62,269 nucleotides of DNA from Rhizobium halophilum (GTDB lineage: Bacteria; Pseudomonadota; Alphaproteobacteria; Rhizobiales; Rhizobiaceae): positions 1-62,269 of the forward strand of contig NZ_JAKJHS010000013.1 in NCBI RefSeq assembly GCF_021648825.1, read 5' to 3'. Under the pieces are notes generated by a model. It worked only from the letters and a program-made list of their open reading frames with translations, searched no databases and had not been told where the DNA came from. Below are positions 51,128 through 59,505 of this stretch, one piece after another. Within the stretch, counting starts at the first letter, position 1. Each line of letters begins with the position of its first letter. The position numbers and the translations under genes are program-made.

Positions 51128-52213
51128 TCAGGCAACACCTTGCAGGTCGACGTTATCGTTCGTCGGGGCCTGATGCGAGTGGGTTCCCGATGCCAGGCGC
51201 TCGTAGATCGAGAGGTAGTCTTTCGCCATCCGCTCCACCGTGAACCGTCGCTCAAACGCGCCACGAACATCCCGTCTCGGAAGTTCATCAACCAGTTCCA
51301 CAGCAGAGACCGCCGACTGGATGTCGCTTACAATTAGTCCCGAGATGCCGTGGTCGATGATTTCCGGTACCGACCCGTTGCGGAATGCTATCACTGGCGT
51401 GCCGCATGCCATTGCCTCGATCATCACCAGTCCAAACGGCTCCGGCCAGTCGATTGGAAAGACTAGAGCCCTGGCATTGCCGAGGAAGCTTGCTTTTTCG
51501 TGCTCGCCGATCTCGCCGATGAATTCGACATTTGGGCTCTGGCGCACCAATGGCTCGATCACTGAAGTCCAGTAGTCGCGGTCGGCGCCGTCCACCTTGG
51601 CTGCCATCTTCAGCTTTACGCCGGCACGTTTGGCGATTTCGATGGCTCGGTCGGGACGTTTCTCCGGCGAAATCCTGCCAAGGAAGGCCACGTAGTCGTC
51701 ATCTGGATTTTCTGTGAACGGTAGTATGTCGCGCGGTAGCCCGTGATAAACTGTGCCTGCCCAGCGTACAGGCGGCATTGGCTTGCGCTGGTCGTCGGAG
51801 ATTGAAACCAGCGGTCGGTCGGGGAAGTAAGCGTAGAACGGCTGCAGATCCGGAAGGTCAAGCCGCCCATGGAGGGTCGTAAGTGCCGGAACTTCGAGCT
51901 GAGCCAGCATCGGGTAATGCAGAAGGTCGACGTGGAAGTGCAGGATATCGAACTTGAACGCCTGTCTGCGGACCTCTTCCAGCATGATCATGTGATGTGG
52001 CAATGGATCCTGTACCGCGGGATCAAGCCTCAGCGCGGTGGGAGAAGTGGCAACAAGTTCAGCCGCGGTGATCGAGTCACCGCTGGCAAAGAGTGTCACC
52101 TCATGGCCCTGCCGAACAAGCTCCTCGGTCAGGTATGACACAATCCGCTCAGTTCCCCCGTAAAGCTTGGGCGGAACACGTTCAGCGAGCGGAGCGATTT
52201 GGGCGATCTTCAT
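51128..52213 (-). CDS. Glycosyltransferase family 4
   Basis: A 361-residue GT-B glycosyltransferase. LAERVPPKLYGGTERIVSYL near residue 9, FHVDLLHYPMLA, LHGRLDLPD, FLGRISPEKRPDRAIEIAKR near residue 175 and WPEPFGLVMIEAMACGTPVI near residue 260 are GT4 signatures. ATG 52213 follows GAAGGAGGTTGTTCATC. It leads the operon with the amylo-glucosidase, a pairing repeatedly seen in alphaproteobacteria and likely involved in an alpha-glucan or stress sugar. Confidence 0.85.
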   Translation of the reverse strand: MKIAQIAPLAERVPPKLYGGTERIVSYLTEELVRQGHEVTLFASGDSITAAELVATSPTALRLDPAVQDPLPHHMIMLEEVRRQAFKFDILHFHVDLLHYPMLAQLEVPALTTLHGRLDLPDLQPFYAYFPDRPLVSISDDQRKPMPPVRWAGTVYHGLPRDILPFTENPDDDYVAFLGRISPEKRPDRAIEIAKRAGVKLKMAAKVDGADRDYWTSVIEPLVRQSPNVEFIGEIGEHEKASFLGNARALVFPIDWPEPFGLVMIEAMACGTPVIAFRNGSVPEIIDHGISGLIVSDIQSAVSAVELVDELPRRDVRGAFERRFTVERMAKDYLSIYERLASGTHSHQAPTNDNVDLQGVA

Positions 52214-52442
52214 GATGAACAACCTCCTTCAACAAGCAAGGTGGATCAGTAGTAACCCGCGCAGGCCGTGTCTGAAGCACACCGGTCGCTGTTGAACGCC
52301 CACGGGCTGGTGCGGCATGAGGAAGAAGAGACGCACGACTTGTCGCGCCAAGGAGACAAAGACATGTGCCTTCACCTGTTCAGCAGGACCAAGATGCCTT
52401 GAAGCTTGCCGGGATGCGGAAGCAGTTCTGATCTAGGAAAGC

Positions 52443-52476
52443 GGGGGCCAAGCATCAAGATGTTGATGGTGCCCCC
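52443..52476. terminator. Terminator-like hairpin after the heat-shock block
   Basis: GGGGGC (52443-52448) pairs with GCCCCC (52471-52476), with an inner stem CATCAA/TTGATG. It lies 19 bases beyond the DUF982 stop on the transcribed side. Confidence 0.5.
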
Positions 52477-52494
52477 CTTCCACGCTGGCACCAG

Positions 52495-52785
52495 TTAGCG
52501 TCCCCCGATACTATGCCCGTGGGCACGGCGCGAAAGGAGAGGCAGCAGAGCCCCACTGGTGAGAATGTCATTTCTTCGCGCGAACTTACGGAACGCGGTC
52601 TCAGCTGCTTCTTGCGGAAAGACGCCAGCATAGGCCTTCAGGCAAGCGCTTGCCAGAGTCTCATATGCAAGGTCACGCTTGCTCTTCGGCCAATCCTCCA
52701 GGAAGTCCAGCGCATCTTCCAGCGTCGCTATCTCCTGAACATATCGACCCCTGTCGATAAAGATCGGTTCATTGAACAGCAACAT
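52495..52785 (-). CDS. DUF982 protein (heat-shock neighbourhood)
   Basis: A 96-residue protein with the DUF982 layout: FIDRGRYVQEIATLEDALDF, LEDWPKSKRDLAYETLASAC and AAETAFRKFARRNDIL. ATG 52785 follows GGAGGTGATGGC. It is distantly related to the gene at 16763. It lies downstream of the double-PDZ gene and Hsp20 genes on the same strand, suggesting heat-inducible expression. Function unknown. Confidence 0.75.
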   Translation of the reverse strand: MLLFNEPIFIDRGRYVQEIATLEDALDFLEDWPKSKRDLAYETLASACLKAYAGVFPQEAAETAFRKFARRNDILTSGALLPLLSRRAHGHSIGGR

Positions 52786-52917
52786 GCCATCACCTCCGTT
52801 TCTTGAAGCGGCAAATCAGCTAGATGAGTCCTCTTGTGTATCCGCATAGAGCCAGCCGGTGCTCCGCAGCCTGATCCGGTGCGGCTCCTTCCGGTTTCGG
52901 TGGGTCCCTCCAAGACA

Positions 52918-53439
52918 TCATTTGGCAATCAGGAGCAGGTTCCTCCCGTCTCGGATGAGCTCCAGAGCAAGAATGGCGGGCCGGGCATCAAGCGCCTTTT
53001 GCAGGTCCTCTACGGATCGCACCCGGCTGCGGTTGACGCTAACCAGGATGTCGCCCTGTCGCAATCCAGCGCGGTCCGCGGGGCTACCTGAAGCAATTCG
53101 CTCGATCATCACCCCGGCCCCGTCTGCCGCGGCGCCAAAAGTGACGCCATCCAACGGCGTCCCTGCTGCGTCTATGGACGGCAGCTCTTCGGCTGCGATC
53201 ACAACGTCTATGACAAGCTGCTCATCTCCCCGCCTCACAGCCAGAGCCACTTTGCTGTTTATAGGCGTCAGGCCGATGTGGTTCCTGAGATCCCGTGCAC
53301 TCTGGATGGTGCGCCCATTCACAGCCGTCACGACGTCGCCAGATTGCAGTCCGGCCTTTTCCGCAGATGAACCAGCCTCAACATTTGCGATAAGGGCACC
53401 TCGCAAGCCGCTCAATTGGAGGGCTTCGGCAATTATCAT
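52918..53439 (-). CDS. Orphan double-PDZ protein (DegP C-terminal part)
   Basis: A 173-residue protein made of two PDZ domains in the order found at the C-terminus of Do/DegP proteases: EALQLSGLRGALIANVEAGS and EKAGLQSGDVVTAVNGRTI in the first, GVMIERIASGSPADRAGLRQ and GDILVSVNRSRVRSVEDL in the second. The protease domain is absent. ATG 53439 has no ribosome site; a good GGGAGGGATGAACC site with ATG 53503 lies 64 bases upstream but in another frame. This is either a truncated relic of degP or a frameshifted hybrid. Confidence 0.6.
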   Translation of the reverse strand: MIIAEALQLSGLRGALIANVEAGSSAEKAGLQSGDVVTAVNGRTIQSARDLRNHIGLTPINSKVALAVRRGDEQLVIDVVIAAEELPSIDAAGTPLDGVTFGAAADGAGVMIERIASGSPADRAGLRQGDILVSVNRSRVRSVEDLQKALDARPAILALELIRDGRNLLLIAK

Positions 53440-53571
53440 TTGAGTGGCCCAGCCCGGCGAACAACTTAGTAGGGGTAGCGTATTCCTTTACGATTTTCTC
53501 CATGGTTCATCCCTCCCGCGATGGCGAAGGACCTGGACGGCCGCCTGATGCGCGGCCGCCCGCGTGTGGGT

Positions 53572-54078
53572 TCAGTGCCTGATGGTGATGCGCTTCATCC
53601 TCGACTGCGCCTTCTCCGACTTCGGCAGCACGACGGTCAGAACGCCGTTCTTGAATTGAGCATCGACCTTGTCCTCCTCAACCTCGTAGCCGAGAGGAAC
53701 TCTTCGCTCAAAGCGCCCATAATAGCGCTCGGAGAACTGCCGTTCCTTGTCTTCGGTTTCCGAGCGCTTCTCGCCTCTCAGTGTCAGGACACCGTCATTG
53801 AGCAGCACCTCGATGTCCTTCTCGTCCAGACCCGGCACCTCAGCCGTCACCTTGATCTCCTTGTCCTGGTCGGAGATCTCGACGCTTGGCCATGCCCTGC
53901 CGAGACTAGAGCCGCCGTTCGGTAATGTAAGGCCGGCACCGAAGCCGCGGAAAACGTCGTCGAACAACCGGTTGACGTCCCTGTGCAGGGAGAGGAACGG
54001 GTCGCGGCCTTCATTGAAAGCCGTGGGTGTCGAGTGGCCGTTATTGCGGCCCCAGGGGATCAGATCACGAATGGTCAT
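53572..54078 (-). CDS. Hsp20/alpha-crystallin small heat-shock protein
   Basis: A 168-residue small heat-shock protein. The N-terminus (MTIRDLIPWGRNN) is followed by FLSLHRDVNRLFDDVFRGFG. The alpha-crystallin domain spans about residues 65-165 (PSVEISDQDKEIKVTAEVPG, LDEKDIEVLLNDGVLTLRGE, FKNGVLTVVLPKSE with the C-terminal strand). It holds unfolding proteins during heat. ATG 54078 follows AAAGGAGGAACTT. It lies 88 bases after the other Hsp20 gene, with a strong hairpin between. Confidence 0.92.
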   Translation of the reverse strand: MTIRDLIPWGRNNGHSTPTAFNEGRDPFLSLHRDVNRLFDDVFRGFGAGLTLPNGGSSLGRAWPSVEISDQDKEIKVTAEVPGLDEKDIEVLLNDGVLTLRGEKRSETEDKERQFSERYYGRFERRVPLGYEVEEDKVDAQFKNGVLTVVLPKSEKAQSRMKRITIRH

Positions 54079-54119
54079 AAGTTCCTCCTTTCTGTTCCTT
54101 CAACCCAGACGCCGACCTA

Positions 54120-54142
54120 GGCGCCGGGTGTCACCCGGCGCC
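54120..54142. terminator. Hairpin between the two Hsp20 genes
   Basis: A nine-base perfect GC stem, GGCGCCGGG with CCCGGCGCC, around a five-base loop. It may end or stabilise the first Hsp20 message, giving different levels of the two proteins. No T-tract follows. Confidence 0.5.
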
Positions 54143-54166
54143 TGCCGTCGTCTCTGATGTTGTTGG

Positions 54167-54646
54167 TTAGGCTGCGACCTTGTCGCCTTCGATCTGCTTC
54201 GTGTCGTTCCCAGGAAGAGCCAGATCGCTCTTGATTTCGATCAGGCGAGGCTTCATTTCTTCGGGAACCTCACGCTTGAGATCGACCGTCAGCAGGCCAT
54301 CGGCGAGGTTGGCGCCTGTCACCTTCACATGGTCAGCGAGCTCGAAGCGACGTTGGAACGATCGCCCCGCGATCCCGCGGTGCAGATATTCGCCGCCCTG
54401 GTCGTTCTCCTTCTGGCCCGACACAAGGAGCATGTTCTGCTCCTGTGTGATGCTCAACTCGTCCTGAGAGAAGCCGGCGACCGCCATGGTGATGCGATAG
54501 TCGTCATCGCCGGTCTTGACGATGTCATAGGGAGGCCAGTTGTCGATCGTTTCGATACGGCTTGCCGCTTCGAGAGCGCCAAGCAGCCGATCGAACCCAA
54601 CGCTCGACCGGAACAGGGGAGAGAAGTCAAAAGTCGTGGTTCTCAT
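54167..54646 (-). CDS. Hsp20 small heat-shock protein, IbpA-like
   Basis: A 159-residue small heat-shock protein of the bacterial class A group. FDFSPLFRSSVGFDRLLGAL opens it, and the alpha-crystallin domain includes YDIVKTGDDDYRITMAVAGF, FQRRFELADHVKVTGANL and DGLLTVDLKREVPEE. ATG 54646 follows AAAGGAGGATGTGGCT. The leader contains TTGCT just upstream of the ribosome site, as in ROSE RNA thermometers. It forms a pair with the second Hsp20, whose sequence class differs. Confidence 0.92.
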   Translation of the reverse strand: MRTTTFDFSPLFRSSVGFDRLLGALEAASRIETIDNWPPYDIVKTGDDDYRITMAVAGFSQDELSITQEQNMLLVSGQKENDQGGEYLHRGIAGRSFQRRFELADHVKVTGANLADGLLTVDLKREVPEEMKPRLIEIKSDLALPGNDTKQIEGDKVAA

Positions 54647-54735
54647 AGCCACATCCTCCTTTGAAGCAACATGGGTACAAGACAAGCGCCAAGGCCGAAG
54701 CGTCCTCGACGCCAGCTCAGCATTACCGGATCACC
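54647..54735 (-). promoter_or_regulatory. Candidate ROSE-type RNA thermometer
   Basis: In the leader of the first Hsp20 gene, UUGCU (rc of 54665-54669) lies 4 bases before AAGGAGG (rc of 54655-54661) and could pair with it through CUUC/GGAG with a G-G opposition, the arrangement known from rhizobial ROSE elements. A full fold was not computed. Confidence 0.4.
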
Positions 54736-54916
54736 ATTGTGCATCCGGCTGAAAACTATCTAGTAAAGCGGCTTTTTACGTTCAAGGGCGTCGCGTGCGG
54801 CCGGCTTGGCGACAGAAGGACCATTACTTGGCTTCAGGTACTCAGACAGGTGGTGCCGGCCAGTCCGACAAAGCCCACGGTCTCACTTCCAAACATGCTT
54901 ACAGCACATGGGTCAG

Positions 54917-55420
54917 TCAGCCGTGGCGGCCAACATCGCTGGAACAGCTTCGTTTGGTCTCGTACAGCCAGGCGAAGCGATCGAGTAGCCACGCCTGTCC
55001 AAAAAACATGCCAGCAGCGCCAAATGCGGTTGCCCAAGGGTCGAGCCAAACCAGACCTATGATGAGCAGCACGCTGCTTAGACTGCTTCCGGTTGCTATC
55101 AACCGTATTGCGCGCAGATGATCATCCCGTATGGCGGTAACGTCGCGATCAAGCCAAATCTTCTCCCCCAGGATAGCCCGCGTCTCCCACCGCTCGTCGG
55201 TTTGGGCTGGAGCGAATATTCGGGTGTTGAGCCACAGGAATACGATGAGAAAAACAAGGGGCAGGAGGCTCCACCATCCGAGCCATATCCGAGCGTAGAC
55301 TGCCAGCGCAAATGCCGGGATAGTCGCAAGGCGGGTCCAAACGCTCCATGGATTGCCATGACGTTGCCATTTGTCACTGTCCATACCCATTGCGCGGCTT
55401 ATGACATGGTCAAGTCTCAT
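54917..55420 (-). CDS. Membrane protein, DUF6653-like
   Basis: A 167-residue protein with two paired hydrophobic regions (IPAFALAVYARIWLGWWSLL and PLVFLIVFLWLNTRIFAP; later RLIATGSSLSSVLLIIGLVW). WQRHGNPWSVWTRLATIPAF is a strong family-like motif and recalls DUF6653. Function unknown. It starts at ATG 55420 and precedes no clear operon partner. Confidence 0.6.
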   Translation of the reverse strand: MRLDHVISRAMGMDSDKWQRHGNPWSVWTRLATIPAFALAVYARIWLGWWSLLPLVFLIVFLWLNTRIFAPAQTDERWETRAILGEKIWLDRDVTAIRDDHLRAIRLIATGSSLSSVLLIIGLVWLDPWATAFGAAGMFFGQAWLLDRFAWLYETKRSCSSDVGRHG

Positions 55421-55471
55421 CGTTCTGTGCCCTTGTTCAGCGCTGGCAGGTGCGTGATAGCATGTTCGACA

Positions 55472-56371
55472 CTACTCAGAAGACACTGATGACTGGCCTC
55501 GCACTGCCGATCGCAGCGCCTCCGCTAATGCCCGCACACCTGGGCTTGCTCCCACAGCGTCACGAAAGACCAGAAACAGTTCAACGGATCTTCGTGCACG
55601 TTCAGCCATCGGCAGTTCCTTCAAGGCGCCGGTCTTGAGGTCCTCCTTGATGAGAGTCTCCGCGAACCAGCTAAACCCCAGACCGCGTCGTGCAGCCTCG
55701 ATCGATGTCGACGTCTGAGAGAACACGATCCGGTTTTGGGAAACGTGCCAGGCACCTTGGTCCGCCCGGCGTTCGCCGCTGTCTCGAATGATCAGATGAT
55801 GGTGATCTCGAAGGTCATGCAACGTCACTTGATCAAGCTTGTGGAGGGGATGCGTTGGCGCTGCGACCGGCAGAAATGATACGCGCATGATTGGCTCGCC
55901 GAGGAACCCGTCGGGAACTTCAGGCGCAATTGCGACATCGACCTTTCCATCTTCAAGAAGCCCCCTGAACCCAGACACAACCGTTTCAAAGACTTCGACA
56001 CGAACCGTTTGTCGGTCTGCGGCGTGACGTTGGATGGCTTCTATTAGCATGGCCGGGGGGAACATGATGTCTGCCGCGAGGCGCAGCTCGGCCTCGTGAC
56101 CAAGAGCCATTTGCGCAGCAGCTTTTTCTAGTCGGGTTGCCTCGGACAAGAGATATCTGGCGCGGAGGTACAATGCCTTGCCTTCGGCCGTTAGAACCGC
56201 CTTCCTCCCCTGAATTCGGAAGACTTGAACGCCGGTCCGCTCTTCGATCTGTGCCACCGCATAGCTGACGGAGGACTGACTTTTACCGAGCGCCTCTGCG
56301 GCCAAGGCGTAGCTTCCGGCATCAACGACCCCGACAAGGGCACGCCATTGCTCAAGCGAAATTAGAAGCAT
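55472..56371 (-). CDS. LysR-family transcriptional regulator
   Basis: A 299-residue LTTR. The N-terminal helix-turn-helix reads QWRALVGVVDAGSYALAAEA, LGKSQSSVSYAVAQIEERTG and RKAVLTAEGK. The effector domain begins with ELRLAADIMFPPAMLIEAI. It is divergent from the FMN reductase and MFS genes across about 217 bases and is their likely regulator. Confidence 0.85.
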   Translation of the reverse strand: MLLISLEQWRALVGVVDAGSYALAAEALGKSQSSVSYAVAQIEERTGVQVFRIQGRKAVLTAEGKALYLRARYLLSEATRLEKAAAQMALGHEAELRLAADIMFPPAMLIEAIQRHAADRQTVRVEVFETVVSGFRGLLEDGKVDVAIAPEVPDGFLGEPIMRVSFLPVAAPTHPLHKLDQVTLHDLRDHHHLIIRDSGERRADQGAWHVSQNRIVFSQTSTSIEAARRGLGFSWFAETLIKEDLKTGALKELPMAERARRSVELFLVFRDAVGASPGVRALAEALRSAVRGQSSVSSE

Positions 56372-56588
56372 CCACTCATCCGATACTTTTGGTCGAAAAA
56401 TTGCGCTTTTTTATCCATCCATATGATTTATCTTTTCTCTAGCCCGAACGAAAGGGCTCAACCAAAGCAGAAAAAGACAGTCAGCTAGATCGCGCGCACG
56501 AAGTGCGTCGGCTCGGACCGTACATATCCATGTCGGCCCACGCATCCACGTGCCGGCGTTGCAGTGCCTGTATGAAGGAGAAAGGATC

Positions 56589-57203
56589 ATGTCAGCTAAG
56601 CCAATCCACCTCGCCATACTCGTGGGCAGCAATCGCGAGGGCCGACTCGCGCCAACGGTTGCCCGATGGTTCACCGACCAGATTCGGTCAGACGACAGCT
56701 TCTCGGTTGATGTTATTGATCTGGCAGAGGTCGATTTGCCGGTGGTCATTTCGGACACGCCTGGTCCTGAAGCTGTGGCATTCTGCCATCGTCTTGCCGA
56801 GGCCGATGCCTTTGTGTTCGTTGTGCCGGAGTACAATCACAGCTTTCCAGCTGTTCTCAAGCACGCAATCGATCTTGGTTATCAGGAATGGCAGGCCAAA
56901 CCGGTGGGATTCGTCTCCTACGGCGGGTTTGGGGCAGGCCTTCGCGCCGTGGAGCACCTGCGGGGCGTAATGGCGGAACTGCACGCGGTGACGATGCGCG
57001 ACACCGTCAGCTTCCGGAACGCATGGGACGTCTTCGATGATCAAGGACGGCCGGTTGACCCCGCGAGTTGTGCAGGGGCCGCTACCGCAATGCTGCATCA
57101 GTTGAAGTGGTGGGCCACGGCCTTGCGTCGGGCGCGCGCCGACGAGCCTTACACCGCTACGCCAAGCAAGAATGAGGGAGGCGAACTGGTCGACGCCGCA
57201 TAA
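56589..57203 (+). CDS. NADPH-dependent FMN reductase-type flavoprotein
   Basis: A 204-residue flavodoxin-like reductase. ILVGSNREGRLAPTVARWF is the phosphate-binding loop, VVPEYNHSFPAVLKHAIDLG the FMN-binding loop and KPVGFVSYGGFGAGLRAVEH the next strand-loop. It reduces FMN, quinones or similar acceptors. ATG 56589 follows GAAGGAGAAAGGATC. The MFS gene follows after 59 bases, so the two probably form an operon under the divergent LysR. Confidence 0.85.
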   Translation: MSAKPIHLAILVGSNREGRLAPTVARWFTDQIRSDDSFSVDVIDLAEVDLPVVISDTPGPEAVAFCHRLAEADAFVFVVPEYNHSFPAVLKHAIDLGYQEWQAKPVGFVSYGGFGAGLRAVEHLRGVMAELHAVTMRDTVSFRNAWDVFDDQGRPVDPASCAGAATAMLHQLKWWATALRRARADEPYTATPSKNEGGELVDAA

Positions 57204-57262
57204 ACGCCGGTCGCAACTTCGCGTCCAGTCGGCACACCCTTTGGTTGTGGGAGGCGTACATC

Positions 57263-58459
57263 ATGTCTGTTGCACATCATCTTGAAAACGCCCGGACGAG
57301 GCCGGTAGGCTGGCTTGTCGTATTTGCCATTGCCGGGACAGGTATCGTTTCCGCTCTGCAAGTGGGGAAGGCACCGATTGCGCTAAGCCTCATCCAAAGC
57401 GACTTGGAGGCCAATCTTGTTGTCGCTTCCTGGGTCATCTCTGCCTTCTCGCTCGTTGGGGCTACTTGTGGCGCGCCGATCGGACTAGCGGTGGATCGAC
57501 TTGGTGCCAAGCGTATGGTGGTGGGGGGGCTTTTGTGCCAGGCTCTGGCATCCGGACTCGGCGCTACTGCCGGCGGCGCTGGAGATCTGATCCTGTGGCG
57601 TGTTCTTGAGGGACTTGGCTTTGTTTCAGTAATGGTGGCCGCGCCCACATTGATCTTCGCCATTCCTTCCCCGAAGCTACGCGAATGGGCGATTGCCATC
57701 TGGGCGACCGTCATGCCCGTCGGAATGGCGCTAGCCATGTTGTGCGCGCCGCTGCTGGGGTATTTCGAATGGCGCGGGTTCTGGATGCTGAACGCCGCGC
57801 TCCTGCTTGGCTACGGACTAGTCTCTGCCGCATCAATTCCGGCAACAACAGTTGGGATGAAGGACCGGTCGGTTAAGGAGCAACTGGCACAGGTCGCTGT
57901 CGCATCCGGTCCTTGGGTAGTAGCAGCCCTTTTCGCAGCCTTCTCCACCGCCTTCTTCGCGATCTTTGGCTTCTTACCAACGCTGCTTCAAGAGCAGGTT
58001 GGGCTCAGCCGAAACCTCGCAGGGACCGTTACCGCCATCTCGATAGCGGCTGGTGGGATCGGCAATCTCGTCTCCGGCTTCCTGCTTGCAAGGTGGAAAC
58101 GTCCAACCCGCGTTTTAACGGGAGGGTTCCTTGCTATGATGGGGCTTGGCTATGGCATCCTGGCAGACGGTGTGGCGTGGCAGTTGGTCGTCAGCTTTTC
58201 TGTTCTGTTCTCCTTCATGGCCGGGTTGGTACCGGTCGTGCTGATGACATGCCTGGCACAACTGGCACCTCGACCGGAACTGGTTGGCGGGACTATGGGC
58301 CTGGCCATGCAAGGCAACAATCTTGGGATGCTCGTGGGGCCGGCAATGGCTGGTGCGCTCGCGCCCAGCCTCGGCTGGGGCAGCGTCGCGCTTGTCGTCG
58401 CTTCCGTGCTGGCGGCCGCAATAGCAGTGGGTCAGGTTTGGCTACCGGCCAAGACGTGA
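57263..58459 (+). CDS. MFS transporter
   Basis: A 398-residue protein with about 12 membrane helices. MFS features include VVASWVISAFSLVGATCGAP in helix 2, IGLAVDRLGAKRMVVGG as the loop 2-3 motif, WRVLEGLGFVSVMVAAPTLI and the central loop before FAAFSTAFFAIFGFLPTLLQ. It is likely a drug or cyanate/nitroimidazole-type (CynX/NimT-like) exporter or importer. ATG 57263 follows GGGAGGCGTACATC. Confidence 0.82.
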   Translation: MSVAHHLENARTRPVGWLVVFAIAGTGIVSALQVGKAPIALSLIQSDLEANLVVASWVISAFSLVGATCGAPIGLAVDRLGAKRMVVGGLLCQALASGLGATAGGAGDLILWRVLEGLGFVSVMVAAPTLIFAIPSPKLREWAIAIWATVMPVGMALAMLCAPLLGYFEWRGFWMLNAALLLGYGLVSAASIPATTVGMKDRSVKEQLAQVAVASGPWVVAALFAAFSTAFFAIFGFLPTLLQEQVGLSRNLAGTVTAISIAAGGIGNLVSGFLLARWKRPTRVLTGGFLAMMGLGYGILADGVAWQLVVSFSVLFSFMAGLVPVVLMTCLAQLAPRPELVGGTMGLAMQGNNLGMLVGPAMAGALAPSLGWGSVALVVASVLAAAIAVGQVWLPAKT

Positions 58460-58654
58460 GCAGTCGGATTCGTGCTGCTCAGCCGCCCGCCGAGCAGGCA
58501 CGGTCCGAGGGATGAACCTCGCACCATGTGCGGCTGGCCCTTGCCCGCGGATCTACTGCCGGCCAGAGTCGATGAACCTGTCGCGGGTTCGATACCTGTT
58601 CAAAGCGGAGAAAGGCGGCTCTGATATTCCTCCTACCTCTCCGAGAGCCACTTG

Positions 58655-58692
58655 AACAATGATATCACATGCACTACGTTGATATCATTGTT
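58655..58692. promoter_or_regulatory. Palindromic operator of the toxin-antitoxin pair
   Basis: AACAATGATATCA (58655-58667) and its exact reverse complement (58680-58692), 12 bases apart, directly before the antitoxin gene. It fits autoregulation by the RHH antitoxin or the complex. Confidence 0.7.
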
Positions 58693-58709
58693 GGTGACTA
58701 GATGAGGTC

Positions 58710-58967
58710 ATGAGGATGCCGGCAGTTACCATTCGGAATCTTTCTGATGAAACCCACCGCGCGTTGCGTGTGAGAGCAGCTCATCATGGCCGAAGCACTG
58801 AGGCGGAAATTCGCGACATCCTCGAGGCCGCTGTTCGCCCGTCTCAGCGCGCAAAGCTCGGCTCATTGCTCGTGGACATCGGTCGGGAGGCCGACCTGTC
58901 AGACAGGGATGTTGAAGCTCTGCAAGAGCGCGATAAGACGCCAGCTGAACCGATGACTTTTGAATGA
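58710..58967 (+). CDS. fitA: FitA-type ribbon-helix-helix antitoxin
   Basis: An 85-residue antitoxin. VTIRNLSDETHRALRVRAAH, then GRSTEAEIRDILEAAVRP, is the FitA/Arc ribbon-helix-helix domain; the C-terminal tail (DLSDRDVEALQERDKTPAEP) would inhibit the toxin. ATG 58710 or 58716 are both possible. The toxin start overlaps its stop (ATGA). The upstream palindrome indicates autorepression. Confidence 0.85.
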   Translation: MRMPAVTIRNLSDETHRALRVRAAHHGRSTEAEIRDILEAAVRPSQRAKLGSLLVDIGREADLSDRDVEALQERDKTPAEPMTFE

Positions 58968-59395
58968 TCTTGATAGACACCAACGTGATTTCAGAGCCGT
59001 GGAAGCCGGCTCCTTCTGCAGCGGTTGTGGCTTGGCTGGATGCCCAAGCGATCGAAACGCTCTTCATCTCTGCGATATCGGTTGCGGAGCTTCGGTTTGG
59101 CATCGCATCAATGCCAATCGGGCGGCGTCAAACCATCCTCCACAACCGTCTTGAGGATGAGGTGCTACCACATTTTGTTGAGCGTATTCTGCCCTTCACC
59201 GTAAGCACCTCGCGGTTCTACTCTGAACTGATGGCAGGCGCACGAGTATCCGGTAAAGCGATCGGCAAGGCCGATGGATTCATCGCGGCCATAGCTGCAG
59301 AGAGGGGTCTAGTTGTGGCAACGAGAGACACAAGCCCGTTCAAGGCCGCTGGACTGAAAGTTATCAATCCGTGGAATGGTCAGAACTTCGACTAA
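58964..59395 (+). CDS. fitB: FitB/VapC-type PIN-domain toxin
   Basis: A 143-residue PIN-domain ribonuclease. Acidic metal ligands are Asp5 (ILIDTNVISEPW), Glu in ISVAELRFGI, Asp in GKADGFIAAIAAERG and the final TRDTSPFKAAGL. It cleaves RNA when free of its antitoxin. ATG 58964 overlaps the antitoxin stop (ATGA). Immediately after it begins a 22-bp sequence that recurs at 61325. Confidence 0.88.
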   Translation: MILIDTNVISEPWKPAPSAAVVAWLDAQAIETLFISAISVAELRFGIASMPIGRRQTILHNRLEDEVLPHFVERILPFTVSTSRFYSELMAGARVSGKAIGKADGFIAAIAAERGLVVATRDTSPFKAAGLKVINPWNGQNFD

Positions 59396-59403
59396 GAGGC
59401 CGT

Positions 59404-59425
59404 CGGTTCAGATCCCATCAAGGCG
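59404..59425 (+). repeat. Left copy of att-like direct repeat
   Basis: CGGTTCAGATCC, two differing bases, then TCAAGGCG. The same 22-bp sequence with two mismatches occurs at 61325-61346. The two flank the integrase and second toxin. Confidence 0.5.
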
Positions 59426-59505
59426 GAGACGTCCGATATCGTCCAGACGGACGTGGAGACTTTCCGCATCTGGCTGGGTTTAGATAGGCGATACACCCCA
59501 ACAGA

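Noticed and set aside
58584..58610. Third copy of the att-like repeat
   Set aside because: Only about 14 of 22 bases match the other two, so it is mentioned but not called as a feature.
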